From: Vibrio sp. ES.051
Lineage (GTDB): Bacteria > Pseudomonadota > Gammaproteobacteria > Enterobacterales > Vibrionaceae
DNA: 64,000 nucleotides
NCBI RefSeq assembly: GCF_002563795.1
Contig: NZ_PDJL01000006.1
Coordinates: 558,001 to 622,000, forward strand
Direction of reading: 5' to 3'
Shown: positions 40,050 to 49,119 of the stretch, piece after piece
Layout of the letters: each line of letters begins with the position of its first letter
Numbering within the stretch: the stretch's first letter is position 1
Translations under genes and position numbers: made by a program
The notes under the pieces: model-generated
The model's input: the letters and a program-made list of their open reading frames with translations, nothing else
Databases searched by the model: none
What the model was told of the DNA's origin: nothing

Positions 40050-41696
40050 ATGACTGGTGCACAACTTGTCGTAGCCGCTTTAAGACAGCAAGGCATCGAA
40101 ACCATTTTTGGTTACCCTGGTGGAGCCATCATGCCAATTTATGATGCCTTGTACGACGGAGGTGTCGAACACATTTTATGTCGACACGAACAAGGGGCCG
40201 CCATGGCCGCCATCGGAATGGCAAGAGCAACGCAAGATGTTGCCGTTTGTATGGCCACTTCCGGACCCGGCGCCACCAACCTCGTGACTGGCCTTGCTGA
40301 CGCTTTTCTTGATTCCGTTCCTCTTGTCGCCATCACAGGCCAGGTTGCTAGCTCTCATATCGGTACCGATGCATTCCAAGAGATGGATGTGATTGGTATG
40401 TCTCTCGCCTGTACGAAACACAGCTACTTAGTCACTGACATCGACGACCTTGCTCCAACACTCGCCGAAGCCTTTGAGGTCGCTAAAACGGGTCGTCCGG
40501 GTCCAGTGCTTGTGGATATCGCCAAAGACGTTCAGCTTGCTCAAGCCCCAACAGATTTGTTACCTCCCTACGTAGCGCCTGCCATTGAAGATGTCAGCGC
40601 TGAAGACATCAAACGCGCGCAAGACGTACTGGCAGCCTCAACTCGTCCGGTATTGTATGTTGGTGGCGGCGTGCAGATCGCAAAAGCAACCGATGCCGTG
40701 CGTGAGTTTTTACGCCTAAATCCAATGCCAACAGTCAGTACACTAAAAGGCCTAGGCAGCATAGAACGTCATGATCCTCACTATTTAGGCATGCTTGGTA
40801 TGCATGGCACCAAAGCCGCCAACTTGGTGGTTCAAGAAGCGGATTTATTGATTGTGGTCGGTGCACGTTTTGATGACCGAGTAACAGGTAAACTGGATAC
40901 CTTTGCGCCGCATGCCAAAGTCATCCATATCGACATTGATGCCGCTGAAATCCATAAGCTTCGCCACGCCAACGCCCCACTGCGTGGCGACATCAACACC
41001 ATTCTTCCTCAGCTAGAGCTGTCTCAAGATATCTCACCGTGGGTGCATCACAGTGAGAGCCTGCGCAGCGGTTTTAAATGGCGTTACGATCACCCGGGAG
41101 AGTTAATCTACGCACCGCTTCTGCTTAAGCAGCTTTCAGACATGATGCCGGATAGCTCAATTGTGTCGACTGATGTCGGTCAGCACCAAATGTGGGCCGC
41201 GCAACATATCCAACCACGCGATCCACAAAACTTCATCACTTCAGCGGGGCTTGGCACCATGGGGTTTGGCTTACCTGCCGCGATGGGCGCGGCCGTCGCA
41301 CGGCCGGATGATCAGTCTATCCTGATTACAGGTGACGGGTCATTCATGATGAATATTCAGGAATTGGGCACGCTGAAACGCCGCCAAATTCCAGTGAAGA
41401 TTGTTCTCCTCAACAACCAACGTCTTGGCATGGTGCGCCAGTGGCAATCGCTGTTTTTCGACGGTCGCCATAGTGAAACCATTCTTGATGACAACCCAGA
41501 TTTCGTGATGTTGGCAAAAGCCTTCGACATTCCGGGCAAAACCATCACCAAAAAAGAAGAAGTGGAGCCAGCGCTGAAAGCGATGCTGGCAAGCGAAACT
41601 TCTTACATGCTTCACGTTTTGATTGATGAAGAAGAAAACGTGTGGCCATTGGTGCCACCAGGCGCATCAAACAGTGATATGTTGGAAAATACATAG
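40050..41696 (+). CDS. ilvG: Acetolactate synthase II, large (catalytic) subunit
   Basis: ThDP-dependent condensation of pyruvate with pyruvate or 2-oxobutyrate, the first common step to Val/Leu and Ile. It has 548 residues. The catalytic Glu is in GGVEHILCRHEQGAAMAA, and the ThDP/Mg motif reads ITGDGSFMMNIQEL ... NNQRLGMV near residues 428-465. It is intact, unlike the frameshifted ilvG of E. coli K-12. RBS AAAGGAGG precedes the ATG. It heads ilvGMEDA after the attenuator. Confidence 0.96.
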   Translation: MTGAQLVVAALRQQGIETIFGYPGGAIMPIYDALYDGGVEHILCRHEQGAAMAAIGMARATQDVAVCMATSGPGATNLVTGLADAFLDSVPLVAITGQVASSHIGTDAFQEMDVIGMSLACTKHSYLVTDIDDLAPTLAEAFEVAKTGRPGPVLVDIAKDVQLAQAPTDLLPPYVAPAIEDVSAEDIKRAQDVLAASTRPVLYVGGGVQIAKATDAVREFLRLNPMPTVSTLKGLGSIERHDPHYLGMLGMHGTKAANLVVQEADLLIVVGARFDDRVTGKLDTFAPHAKVIHIDIDAAEIHKLRHANAPLRGDINTILPQLELSQDISPWVHHSESLRSGFKWRYDHPGELIYAPLLLKQLSDMMPDSSIVSTDVGQHQMWAAQHIQPRDPQNFITSAGLGTMGFGLPAAMGAAVARPDDQSILITGDGSFMMNIQELGTLKRRQIPVKIVLLNNQRLGMVRQWQSLFFDGRHSETILDDNPDFVMLAKAFDIPGKTITKKEEVEPALKAMLASETSYMLHVLIDEEENVWPLVPPGASNSDMLENT

Positions 41697-41707
41697 GAGA
41701 CCATCGC

Positions 41708-41992
41708 ATGGACAGATATTTACTCGACATCAAAGCCGATGACAAACCGGTATTGTTGGAGCGCGTTCTGCGTGTGATTCGTCACCGAGGTTTCGTGATC
41801 AAACAAGTCGCTGCCACACAAAACCACGCAAGTAAAGTCGCCAGCGTTGAGATCATCGTCGACAGCGATCGGCCAATCTCGTTTTTGATCAATCAAATAG
41901 AGAAGTTGTGGGACGTTCGTAACGTTGAGGTACTGAAAATCCGCAACGATGAACTGCCAAATCACAACTTACAACAACATGTCAGTGCATAA
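41708..41992 (+). CDS. ilvM: Acetolactate synthase II, small (regulatory) subunit
   Basis: A 94-residue ACT-domain subunit that pairs with IlvG. It shows the ACT pattern (MDRYLLDIKADDKPVLLERVL, then RHRGFVIKQVAAT). RBS AGGAG sits before the ATG, 11 bp after ilvG. It has the short length typical of IlvM rather than IlvN/IlvH. Confidence 0.93.
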   Translation: MDRYLLDIKADDKPVLLERVLRVIRHRGFVIKQVAATQNHASKVASVEIIVDSDRPISFLINQIEKLWDVRNVEVLKIRNDELPNHNLQQHVSA

Positions 41993-42004
41993 GGAAGGCA
42001 ATAA

Positions 42005-42943
42005 ATGGCAACAAAAACTGCAGATTTCATTTGGTTTAATGGCAAGATGGTTCCATGGGCAGAAGCAAACGTCCACGTATTGACGCACGCCATGCACTAC
42101 GGTACCTCGGTATTTGAAGGGGTACGTTGTTACAACACGCCAAAAGGACCCATTGTCTTCCGCCACCATGAGCACGCAAAACGTTTAAAAGATTCCGCCA
42201 AGATTTACCGCTTCCCGATCCCTTTTTCTGTAGAAGAAATCATGGAAGCCACCCGCGAAACACTGCGTCAAAACCAGTTGGATAGTGCTTACATCCGCCC
42301 ACTAGGCTTTGTCGGCAATGTGGGTCTGGGCGTTTGCCCACCAGTGGGCACAGAAATGGACCTGATCATTGCGGCCTTCCCTTGGGGGTCTTATCTGGGT
42401 GAAGAAGCGCTAGAAAAAGGGGTAGATGCGATGATTTCTAGTTGGAACCGCGCGGCACCTAATACCATCCCAACCGCCGCAAAAGCAGGTGGTAACTACC
42501 TGTCCTCACTACTGGTGGGTGGTGAAGCGCGTCGTAATGGGTATGACGAAGGCATCGCACTTAGCGTGGATGGTTACCTATCGGAAGGCGCCGGTGAAAA
42601 TATTTTTGTGGTTAAAGACGGCGTGATCACAACGCCACCAGCAACCAGTGCAATCCTGCCAGGTATCACGCGTGACTCAATCATGACCATTGCACGTGAC
42701 CAAGGTTACGACGTCCGCGAAACGACCATTGCTCGTGAAGCGCTTTACCTTGCTGACGAAGTATTTATGACCGGTACCGCCGCGGAAGTCGTGCCTGTGG
42801 CAACCATCGACAAAATTGAGGTGGGCAGCGGTAAGCGCGGTCCAATCACCAAAGAGTTGCAACACGCCTACTTTGGTCTTTTTAACGGCACCACGGAAGA
42901 TAAATGGGGCTGGTTAGACTATGTGTACCCAGAGCAGAAGTAA
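42005..42943 (+). CDS. ilvE: Branched-chain amino acid aminotransferase
   Basis: PLP-dependent last step of Ile, Val and Leu synthesis with glutamate as donor. The 312 residues are of fold type IV. The PLP-binding Lys lies in NTIPTAAKAGGNYLSS, followed by LSVDGYLSEGAGENIFVV and TGTAAEVVPV, all family signatures. RBS AAGGAAGG precedes the ATG. It lies between ilvM and ilvD. Confidence 0.96.
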   Translation: MATKTADFIWFNGKMVPWAEANVHVLTHAMHYGTSVFEGVRCYNTPKGPIVFRHHEHAKRLKDSAKIYRFPIPFSVEEIMEATRETLRQNQLDSAYIRPLGFVGNVGLGVCPPVGTEMDLIIAAFPWGSYLGEEALEKGVDAMISSWNRAAPNTIPTAAKAGGNYLSSLLVGGEARRNGYDEGIALSVDGYLSEGAGENIFVVKDGVITTPPATSAILPGITRDSIMTIARDQGYDVRETTIAREALYLADEVFMTGTAAEVVPVATIDKIEVGSGKRGPITKELQHAYFGLFNGTTEDKWGWLDYVYPEQK

Positions 42944-42957
42944 GAAGGAATTAGGAA

Positions 42958-44799
42958 ATGCCAAAATATAGATCAGCAACCACCACACATGGACGTAACA
43001 TGGCTGGTGCTCGTGCGCTCTGGCGTGCAACAGGGGTAAAAGATGAAGACTTCGGCAAGCCCATTATTGCAGTGGTGAACTCCTTTACTCAATTTGTTCC
43101 AGGTCACGTGCACTTGAAAGACATGGGTCAGTTAGTTGCGGGTGAAATCGAAAAAGCAGGCGGTATCGCCAAAGAATTCAATACTATCGCAGTCGATGAT
43201 GGCATCGCCATGGGCCACGGCGGCATGCTGTATTCGCTACCATCACGTGAATTAATTGCCGACTCTGTAGAATACATGGTCAATGCGCACTGTGCCGATG
43301 CCATGGTATGCATCTCTAACTGTGACAAAATCACACCGGGAATGATGATGGCCGCGATGCGCCTCAATATTCCGGTTATTTTTGTTTCAGGTGGCCCAAT
43401 GGAAGCCGGGAAAACCAAACTCTCTGATCAGATCATTAAGCTCGATCTGGTTGACGCCATGATCCAAGGCGCGGATCCTACCGTCTCGGATCAACAAAGC
43501 GAGCAGATCGAACGCAGTGCGTGTCCAACCTGCGGATCGTGCTCAGGCATGTTTACCGCCAACTCAATGAACTGTTTAACCGAAGCGCTAGGACTCTCTC
43601 AGCCGGGTAATGGCTCGATGCTGGCGACACACGCCGACCGTGAACAGTTATTCATTAACGCCGGTAAACGTGTCGTTGAGCTAACGCGACGTTACTACGA
43701 GCAAGATGATGAGTCCGCGCTACCTCGCAACATCGCTAACCGCGCCGCCTTTGAAAACGCCATGGCGCTGGACATCGCAATGGGCGGATCGAGCAATACC
43801 GTTCTGCACCTTTTAGCTGCCGCACAAGAAGGTGAAGTAGATTTCGATATGAACGATATTGATGAAATGTCTCGCCGTGTTCCACACCTTTGTAAAGTGG
43901 CCCCCTCGACTCAGAAGTATCACATGGAAGATGTGCACCGTGCTGGTGGCGTCATGGCTATCTTGGGTGAGCTCGACCGTGCGGGGTTGTTAAACGGCAG
44001 TACGCACACGGTACTCGGCATGACCATGCAGCAGCAGCTTGCTGAGTACGACATCATGCAAACAGAAAACCAAGAGATTCTAACATTCTTCCGCGCAGGC
44101 CCAGCAGGCATCCGTACGACCCAAGCCTTCTCACAAGACTGCCGCTGGGATCGTCTCGACGATGATCGCGTTGATGGCTGTATTCGCTCAAAAGAAAACG
44201 CATTCAGCCAAGAAGGTGGCCTAGCGGTGCTGTCTGGGAACATTGCCGTCGATGGTTGTATTGTAAAAACCGCAGGTGTGGATGAGGAAAATCTTACCTT
44301 CCAAGGCCCTGCGATTGTCTTCGAAAGCCAAGATTCCGCGGTTGATGGCATCTTAGGTGGTAAGGTGAAAGCGGGAGAAGTGGTCGTGATCCGTTACGAA
44401 GGTCCGAAAGGCGGCCCTGGCATGCAGGAAATGCTCTACCCTACCACTTACTTAAAATCGATGGGACTGGGTAAGTCTTGTGCCTTACTCACTGATGGTC
44501 GCTTTTCCGGTGGTACCTCGGGCCTGTCGATTGGTCATGTGTCTCCAGAGGCCGCCAGTGGCGGTACTATCGGTTTGGTTCAAGATGGCGATATCATCAC
44601 TATTGATATCCCTAGCCGTGCTATCACCCTCGATGTGACAGAAAATGAGATCGCTGAGCGCCGAGCAAAGCAAGATAAACAGGGCTGGAAGCCAGCCGCC
44701 CGTCAACGTGAAGTTTCTTTTGCACTCAAAGCGTACGCCAGTATGGCAACCAGTGCAGATAAAGGGGCTGTGCGAGACAAATCAAAGCTAGAGGGTTAG
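42958..44799 (+). CDS. ilvD: Dihydroxy-acid dehydratase
   Basis: Fe-S dehydratase that makes 2-oxo acids from dihydroxy acids, the third common step in Ile/Val synthesis. The 613 residues match the family. Iron-sulfur Cys residues are in SNCDKITPGMM and CPTCGSCSGMF; the Lys/Asp-rich VDDGIAMGH and the C-terminal TDGRFSGGTSGLSIGHVSPE are also diagnostic. It ends 5 bp before ilvA. Confidence 0.97.
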   Translation: MPKYRSATTTHGRNMAGARALWRATGVKDEDFGKPIIAVVNSFTQFVPGHVHLKDMGQLVAGEIEKAGGIAKEFNTIAVDDGIAMGHGGMLYSLPSRELIADSVEYMVNAHCADAMVCISNCDKITPGMMMAAMRLNIPVIFVSGGPMEAGKTKLSDQIIKLDLVDAMIQGADPTVSDQQSEQIERSACPTCGSCSGMFTANSMNCLTEALGLSQPGNGSMLATHADREQLFINAGKRVVELTRRYYEQDDESALPRNIANRAAFENAMALDIAMGGSSNTVLHLLAAAQEGEVDFDMNDIDEMSRRVPHLCKVAPSTQKYHMEDVHRAGGVMAILGELDRAGLLNGSTHTVLGMTMQQQLAEYDIMQTENQEILTFFRAGPAGIRTTQAFSQDCRWDRLDDDRVDGCIRSKENAFSQEGGLAVLSGNIAVDGCIVKTAGVDEENLTFQGPAIVFESQDSAVDGILGGKVKAGEVVVIRYEGPKGGPGMQEMLYPTTYLKSMGLGKSCALLTDGRFSGGTSGLSIGHVSPEAASGGTIGLVQDGDIITIDIPSRAITLDVTENEIAERRAKQDKQGWKPAARQREVSFALKAYASMATSADKGAVRDKSKLEG

Positions 44800-44804
44800 C
44801 ACTG

Positions 44805-46349
44805 ATGGATTCTCAACCCGAAAAGAAAGTGGCTCAAACAGGCGCAGACTATCTGCGCCAAATCCTCCGTGCACCGATTTATGAGGTAGCAACCGTCACA
44901 CCTCTGCAAGATATGCCTCGCTTGTCGGCGCGAATTGGTAATCATGTCCAAATCAAACGTGAAGACCGCCAACCCGTGCATTCATTTAAGTTGCGCGGTG
45001 CTTACAACATGGTGGCAAGCTTAACCGAAGAGCAAAAATCGTCAGGGGTGATTGCCGCTTCAGCAGGTAACCACGCTCAGGGAATGGCACTCTCTGGCAC
45101 AAAACTGGGCATTAAAACCACCATTGTGATGCCAAAGACGACTCCAGATATCAAAGTCGACGCCGTACGCAGTTTTGGCGGCAATGTGGTTCTGCATGGC
45201 AACAACTTTGATGAAGCCAAAGCCGAGGCAGAGCGTTTGTCAGCGGAACATGGCTACACGTTTGTTCCCCCTTTCGACCACCCATTAGTGATTGCGGGCC
45301 AAGGTACGATTGGCATGGAAATGCTGCAGCAAAATGGCCACCTTGATTACATTTTTGTTCCAGTTGGCGGCGGGGGCTTAGCGGCGGGCGTCGCGGTACT
45401 GGTCAAACAGCTGATGCCAGAAATCAAAGTCATCGCGGTTGAACCAGAAGACTCTTCCTGTTTAAAAGCGGCTCTCGATGCTGGCGAACCCGTTGTCTTG
45501 GATCAGGTCAGCATGTTTGCTGATGGTGTAGCGGTTAAACGCATTGGGGAAGAAACCTTCCGTTTATGTCAGAAATACATTGATGGTCATGTCGCCGTCT
45601 CAAGTGATGAAATCTGCGCGGCAGTAAAAGACATTTTTGAAGACACTCGTGCGATTGCGGAGCCTTCTGGAGCATTGGCGCTGGCAGGTTTGAAGAAATT
45701 TGCCGAGCAAAACAAACTCAAGAACAAGAGCCTTGGCACCGTACTCTCTGGGGCTAACACCAACTTCCATGGCTTACGGTATGTATCAGAACGTTGTGAG
45801 TTGGGTGAAAAACGAGAAGGCTTACTCGCGGTTACGATTCCTGAGCGCCAAGGCGCTTTCTTTGAGTTCTGTCATTTGATTGGTGGTCGTGCGGTGACGG
45901 AGTTTAATTACCGCTACAACGACGACGAACTGGCCAATATCTTTGTGGGTGTACGCCTGCTAGGTGGCCAAGAAGAGCTTAAACAGATCATTCACGACCT
46001 ACGAGCAGGTGGCTACCCAGTGGTGGACTTATCTGACGATGAAATGGCCAAGCTGCACGTTCGCTACATGATCGGTGGTAAACCCTCGAAACCGCTGAAA
46101 GAACGTCTGTATAGCTTTGAATTTCCTGAATACCCCGGTGCACTGTTGAAGTTCTTAAGCACGCTTGGTACGCATTGGAACATCAGCTTATTCAACTACC
46201 GTAACCACGGTGCAGACTACGGACGCGTTTTGTGTGGTTTCGAATTAGATGAAAGCGATTTGGCTCAGTTTTCCGCGCATTTGCGTGAACTAGGTTACCA
46301 ATGCAAGGACGAAACGGAGAATCCATCCTATAAATTCTTCTTATCGTAA
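44805..46349 (+). CDS. ilvA: Biosynthetic threonine ammonia-lyase (deaminase)
   Basis: PLP enzyme converting threonine to 2-oxobutyrate, committing to isoleucine. Of its 514 residues, about 1-320 form the catalytic domain with the PLP Lys in VHSFKLRGAYN, SAGNHAQGMA, and the PLP-phosphate loop PVGGGGLAAGVA. About 335-514 carry two ACT-like regulatory domains used for isoleucine inhibition. It is the last gene of ilvGMEDA and is followed by a terminator. Confidence 0.97.
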   Translation: MDSQPEKKVAQTGADYLRQILRAPIYEVATVTPLQDMPRLSARIGNHVQIKREDRQPVHSFKLRGAYNMVASLTEEQKSSGVIAASAGNHAQGMALSGTKLGIKTTIVMPKTTPDIKVDAVRSFGGNVVLHGNNFDEAKAEAERLSAEHGYTFVPPFDHPLVIAGQGTIGMEMLQQNGHLDYIFVPVGGGGLAAGVAVLVKQLMPEIKVIAVEPEDSSCLKAALDAGEPVVLDQVSMFADGVAVKRIGEETFRLCQKYIDGHVAVSSDEICAAVKDIFEDTRAIAEPSGALALAGLKKFAEQNKLKNKSLGTVLSGANTNFHGLRYVSERCELGEKREGLLAVTIPERQGAFFEFCHLIGGRAVTEFNYRYNDDELANIFVGVRLLGGQEELKQIIHDLRAGGYPVVDLSDDEMAKLHVRYMIGGKPSKPLKERLYSFEFPEYPGALLKFLSTLGTHWNISLFNYRNHGADYGRVLCGFELDESDLAQFSAHLRELGYQCKDETENPSYKFFLS

Positions 46350-46352
46350 CCG

Positions 46353-46384
46353 AAAAAAAACCTCGCCTTAGCGAGGTTTCTTTT
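46353..46384. terminator. Bidirectional terminator between ilvA and punR
   Basis: CCTCGC (46361-46366) pairs with GCGAGG (46371-46376), extended by flanking A/T runs. It serves ilvA on the plus strand and the convergent LysR gene on the minus strand, whose T-tract is the longer one. Confidence 0.82.
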
Positions 46385-47285
46385 AAGACTGTAGCCAATC
46401 TTGATGCAATTGCGTGGACGATCCTAAATAGTCCACCATCCATTGGATTAACTTATGATTATCATCTTTACGCCACACCAGACAACAGTGGCTGAGCGGT
46501 TTATCATCTGGCAATACTTTCTCCACCAGCGTACCATCATTGATCAACGGCATCGCAATATGGCGGGGCATATACCCTACCCCTATTCCATTTTTTAGAC
46601 ACTCAATCGCCGCGTACCAGTTCGGTAATAACAAGCGGCGTTGCTGTGGATAGTGGCCTGTATGACGTTTAGGCAATACATTTGATGTATCATCCAAACA
46701 GATGGCCGGAAATTGGCTGACGGCTGCTTCCGTCAACGTTTGCAGCCTCACACAAGGATGGGCGGGTGACATCACCAATGCCCAGTCTAACGATCCCATG
46801 TCTCGAACTTCAAAATCACCTCCAACCGGAACCGCCGAGGTGGCTCCAATGACAATATCCGCACGCTCTTGGGCGATCGCCTCCCAAGAGCCATTAAAGA
46901 CTTCCATATTGATCTGCAGCTCTGCAAACTCAAACTCTCGATAAAAATCTTCAATCAGAGGTTTAAGTTTATCGAGTTTCACTACGTTATCTAACGTCAG
47001 TTTTAACGTTGATTTCCAACCGTGTGCTGCGCGGCGTGTTTGCGCCTTAATCTCGGCCATTTGCCGGAGCAACATGCGTGCTTCGGTAATAAACAGTTCA
47101 CCAGCTGCGGTCAATTCCACTTTACGCGGAAGACGACGAAACAGCACCACATCCAGATCTTGCTCCACTTGGCGAACACCATAGCTAATCGCCGAAGGGA
47201 CTTTGTGCAAGACCTCGGCTGCGGCGGTAAAACTGCCTAATCGAGCCACAGTATCCAGCATTTCCAATGATGATTTGGAGAACAT
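46383..47285 (-). CDS. punR: LysR-type regulator, probably PunR
   Basis: A 300-residue LysR-family regulator. The N-terminal HTH reads MLDTVARLGSFTAAAEVLHK, then VPSAISYGVRQVEQDL (residues 9-45), followed by a substrate-binding domain. It diverges from a transporter that resembles E. coli PunC (YdhC), whose neighbour PunR (YdhB) activates it in response to purine nucleosides. I assign PunR from this pairing and the HTH sequence. RBS AGGT is about 9 nt before the ATG. Confidence 0.78.
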   Translation of the reverse strand: MFSKSSLEMLDTVARLGSFTAAAEVLHKVPSAISYGVRQVEQDLDVVLFRRLPRKVELTAAGELFITEARMLLRQMAEIKAQTRRAAHGWKSTLKLTLDNVVKLDKLKPLIEDFYREFEFAELQINMEVFNGSWEAIAQERADIVIGATSAVPVGGDFEVRDMGSLDWALVMSPAHPCVRLQTLTEAAVSQFPAICLDDTSNVLPKRHTGHYPQQRRLLLPNWYAAIECLKNGIGVGYMPRHIAMPLINDGTLVEKVLPDDKPLSHCCLVWRKDDNHKLIQWMVDYLGSSTQLHQDWLQS

Positions 47286-47438
47286 GTCATTCTACCTTTC
47301 AAAAAATTTGATTGATAACTAAAAATTTTAACGTTTTATTTTCTTAAAATCTAAAAATAGAATGGTTAAGTAAGTAAATCAGGGCTATTTCCGACTGATT
47401 TTCACTAATAATTAATTAAATAATTTGATTGGTTGAAA

Positions 47439-48644
47439 ATGAAAATATCAAAACTACAACTCGTATATCTCATAGCTCTTTCGATGCTCGGCTTTGTGGC
47501 CACCGATATGTACCTTCCAGCCTTCAAAGCGATGGAAATTGACTTTGCCACTGGACCAGAACAAATCGCACTCTCTTTAACTGTCTTTTTGGGAGGGATG
47601 GCGATTGGTCAACTTATGTGGGGACTGGCATCCGATAAGTTTGGTCATCGTAATACACTGGCCGTAGGCTTGGTGCTGTTTACCATTGCATCATTTGGTT
47701 TAGCTTTCTGTGACCAAGTGTGGCAATTGTTAACCCTGCGCTTTATTCAAGCGATTGGTGTATGCGCTCCAGCGGTTATCTGGCAAGCGATGGTCATCCA
47801 GCGTCACTCCAGCAGTAGTCAGCAAATATTCGCAACGATTATGCCATTGGTCGCGTTATCGCCGGCGTTGGCTCCTCAGTTCGGTGTTTTATTGGCTGAC
47901 AATTTTGGTTGGCACAGTATTTTTTTCGCGCTAACACTGGTCGGAGTGCTGCTTATCATCGCAACCATGCTTCAGAAAGATGAAAAAGCAGAAGTCAAAC
48001 AAACCAGTGTGTCTGCCGACATCAAAGCACTTCTTGGGTCTAAGAAGTACCTCGGAAACGTATTTATGTTTGCTACGGCTTCAGCGGCATTCTTCGCTTA
48101 CCTAACCGGTATGCCAGAAATCATGGCTCAGCTCGGCTACGAAGCAAAAGACATCGGCCTCAGCTTTATCCCACAAACAATTGCGTTTATGGTCGGCGGC
48201 TACCTCGGTAAAGTGGGTGTGCGTAAATTTGGGGACGAAAAAGTGCTGCGTCAGTTGATTGGCTTATTCAGTGTGGCATCACTGATGATTTTTATCGCAT
48301 CGCAATGGGCATTGTCGTCTATCTGGCCAATTCTCGCACCATTTTGTTTGATTGCCGTGGCAAACGGGGCGCTGTACCCTATCGTGGTCAACCGCGCCTT
48401 AGCCAGTGCAAAACAGAGCCCTGCCACTGCAGCTGGGTTACAAAACAGTTTACAAATTTGTGTGAGCAGCCTTGCAAGTGCGCTCGTTGCAGCCATGGCG
48501 AGTCAAGCTCAAACCGTAACCGGCGTCGCCATCATGATTTGTATGGGTGGTTTGTGGATGGGGTATGTTTTATCCAATCGCGATCTGTCCAAGCACTTCA
48601 CCACGCCTGATAATTCACGTGTGGTGAGTGAAGACGAGCTTTAA
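47439..48644 (+). CDS. punC: MFS transporter, probable purine nucleoside importer PunC
   Basis: A 401-residue major facilitator (Bcr/CflA-like) with 12 predicted TM segments. The N-terminus ALSMLGFVATDMYLPAFKAM and the motif-A type segment GLASDKFGHRNTL are present. RFIQAIGVCAPAVIWQAMV and IMPLVALSPALAPQFG align well by eye with E. coli PunC (YdhC). Start uncertain: the ATG at 47439 or the TTG two codons earlier, neither with a good RBS. It diverges from punR over a 153-bp AT-rich region. Confidence 0.8.
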   Translation: MKISKLQLVYLIALSMLGFVATDMYLPAFKAMEIDFATGPEQIALSLTVFLGGMAIGQLMWGLASDKFGHRNTLAVGLVLFTIASFGLAFCDQVWQLLTLRFIQAIGVCAPAVIWQAMVIQRHSSSSQQIFATIMPLVALSPALAPQFGVLLADNFGWHSIFFALTLVGVLLIIATMLQKDEKAEVKQTSVSADIKALLGSKKYLGNVFMFATASAAFFAYLTGMPEIMAQLGYEAKDIGLSFIPQTIAFMVGGYLGKVGVRKFGDEKVLRQLIGLFSVASLMIFIASQWALSSIWPILAPFCLIAVANGALYPIVVNRALASAKQSPATAAGLQNSLQICVSSLASALVAAMASQAQTVTGVAIMICMGGLWMGYVLSNRDLSKHFTTPDNSRVVSEDEL

Positions 48645-48660
48645 TCGTTCTGACCATAAA

Positions 48661-48683
48661 GAGCCCGCATGCTGATGCGGCTC
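48661..48683 (+). terminator. Hairpin after punC
   Basis: GAGCC-CGCAT (48661-48670) pairs with ATGCG-GCTC (48675-48683) over GCTG, 16 bp after the punC stop. The tail has few T residues, so it is a weak intrinsic terminator at best. Confidence 0.55.
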
Positions 48684-49057
48684 TGTATGAGCAAATATGA
48701 CCTATCGATATCTATGGCTGATTTCTTTATTGTTGCTAACGGGGGTGCTCTAATGATCAGTGGAGTTGGTATGTGCTCGCTCCGTCTACTGAACAAGGCT
48801 TGATAAACTTTAAATTTCTCATGGCAGGGTTCAGCGATACGATCCAAGTAGTATGCTCTTTGCCATGACACTCGGTTTAAGCGATCTCACGCGGCGAGCG
48901 AATAAGCTGGTGGTGAATGAGTACTTACTCTTGGAGATTTATACCTTTCGCGTTCTGGAGTACTTGTTACTCATCCTATTCGTTTCTCAAACGGTTCGGT
49001 GGCTAAAAAAATGCATCGTCATACCCAGCCACTAATTGTTCAGCACACGCTAAAAAC
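48684..49057. other. Intergenic region without supported genes
   Basis: About 370 bp between punC and the glmU terminator. Short frames exist on both strands (for example 60 codons on + near 48853) but none has an RBS or recognisable sequence. It may be a decayed gene or repeat; I see nothing specific. Confidence 0.4.
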
Positions 49058-49088
49058 AATCAAGCCGCTCATTGTAAGCAGCTTGATT
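49058..49088 (-). terminator. Terminator of glmU
   Basis: On the minus strand AATCAAGC-GCT and AGC-GCTTGATT halves form an 11-bp stem with one internal bulge around a 7-nt loop, followed by GTTTTTAG. It lies 31 bp after the glmU stop. Confidence 0.7.
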
Positions 49089-49119
49089 TCACCTATTTAG
49101 GAATGCTGTGTAAGAAGCG

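Noticed and set aside
48641..48871. 76-codon minus-strand ORF after punC
   Set aside because: No RBS, overlaps the punC terminator hairpin, and has no recognisable sequence.
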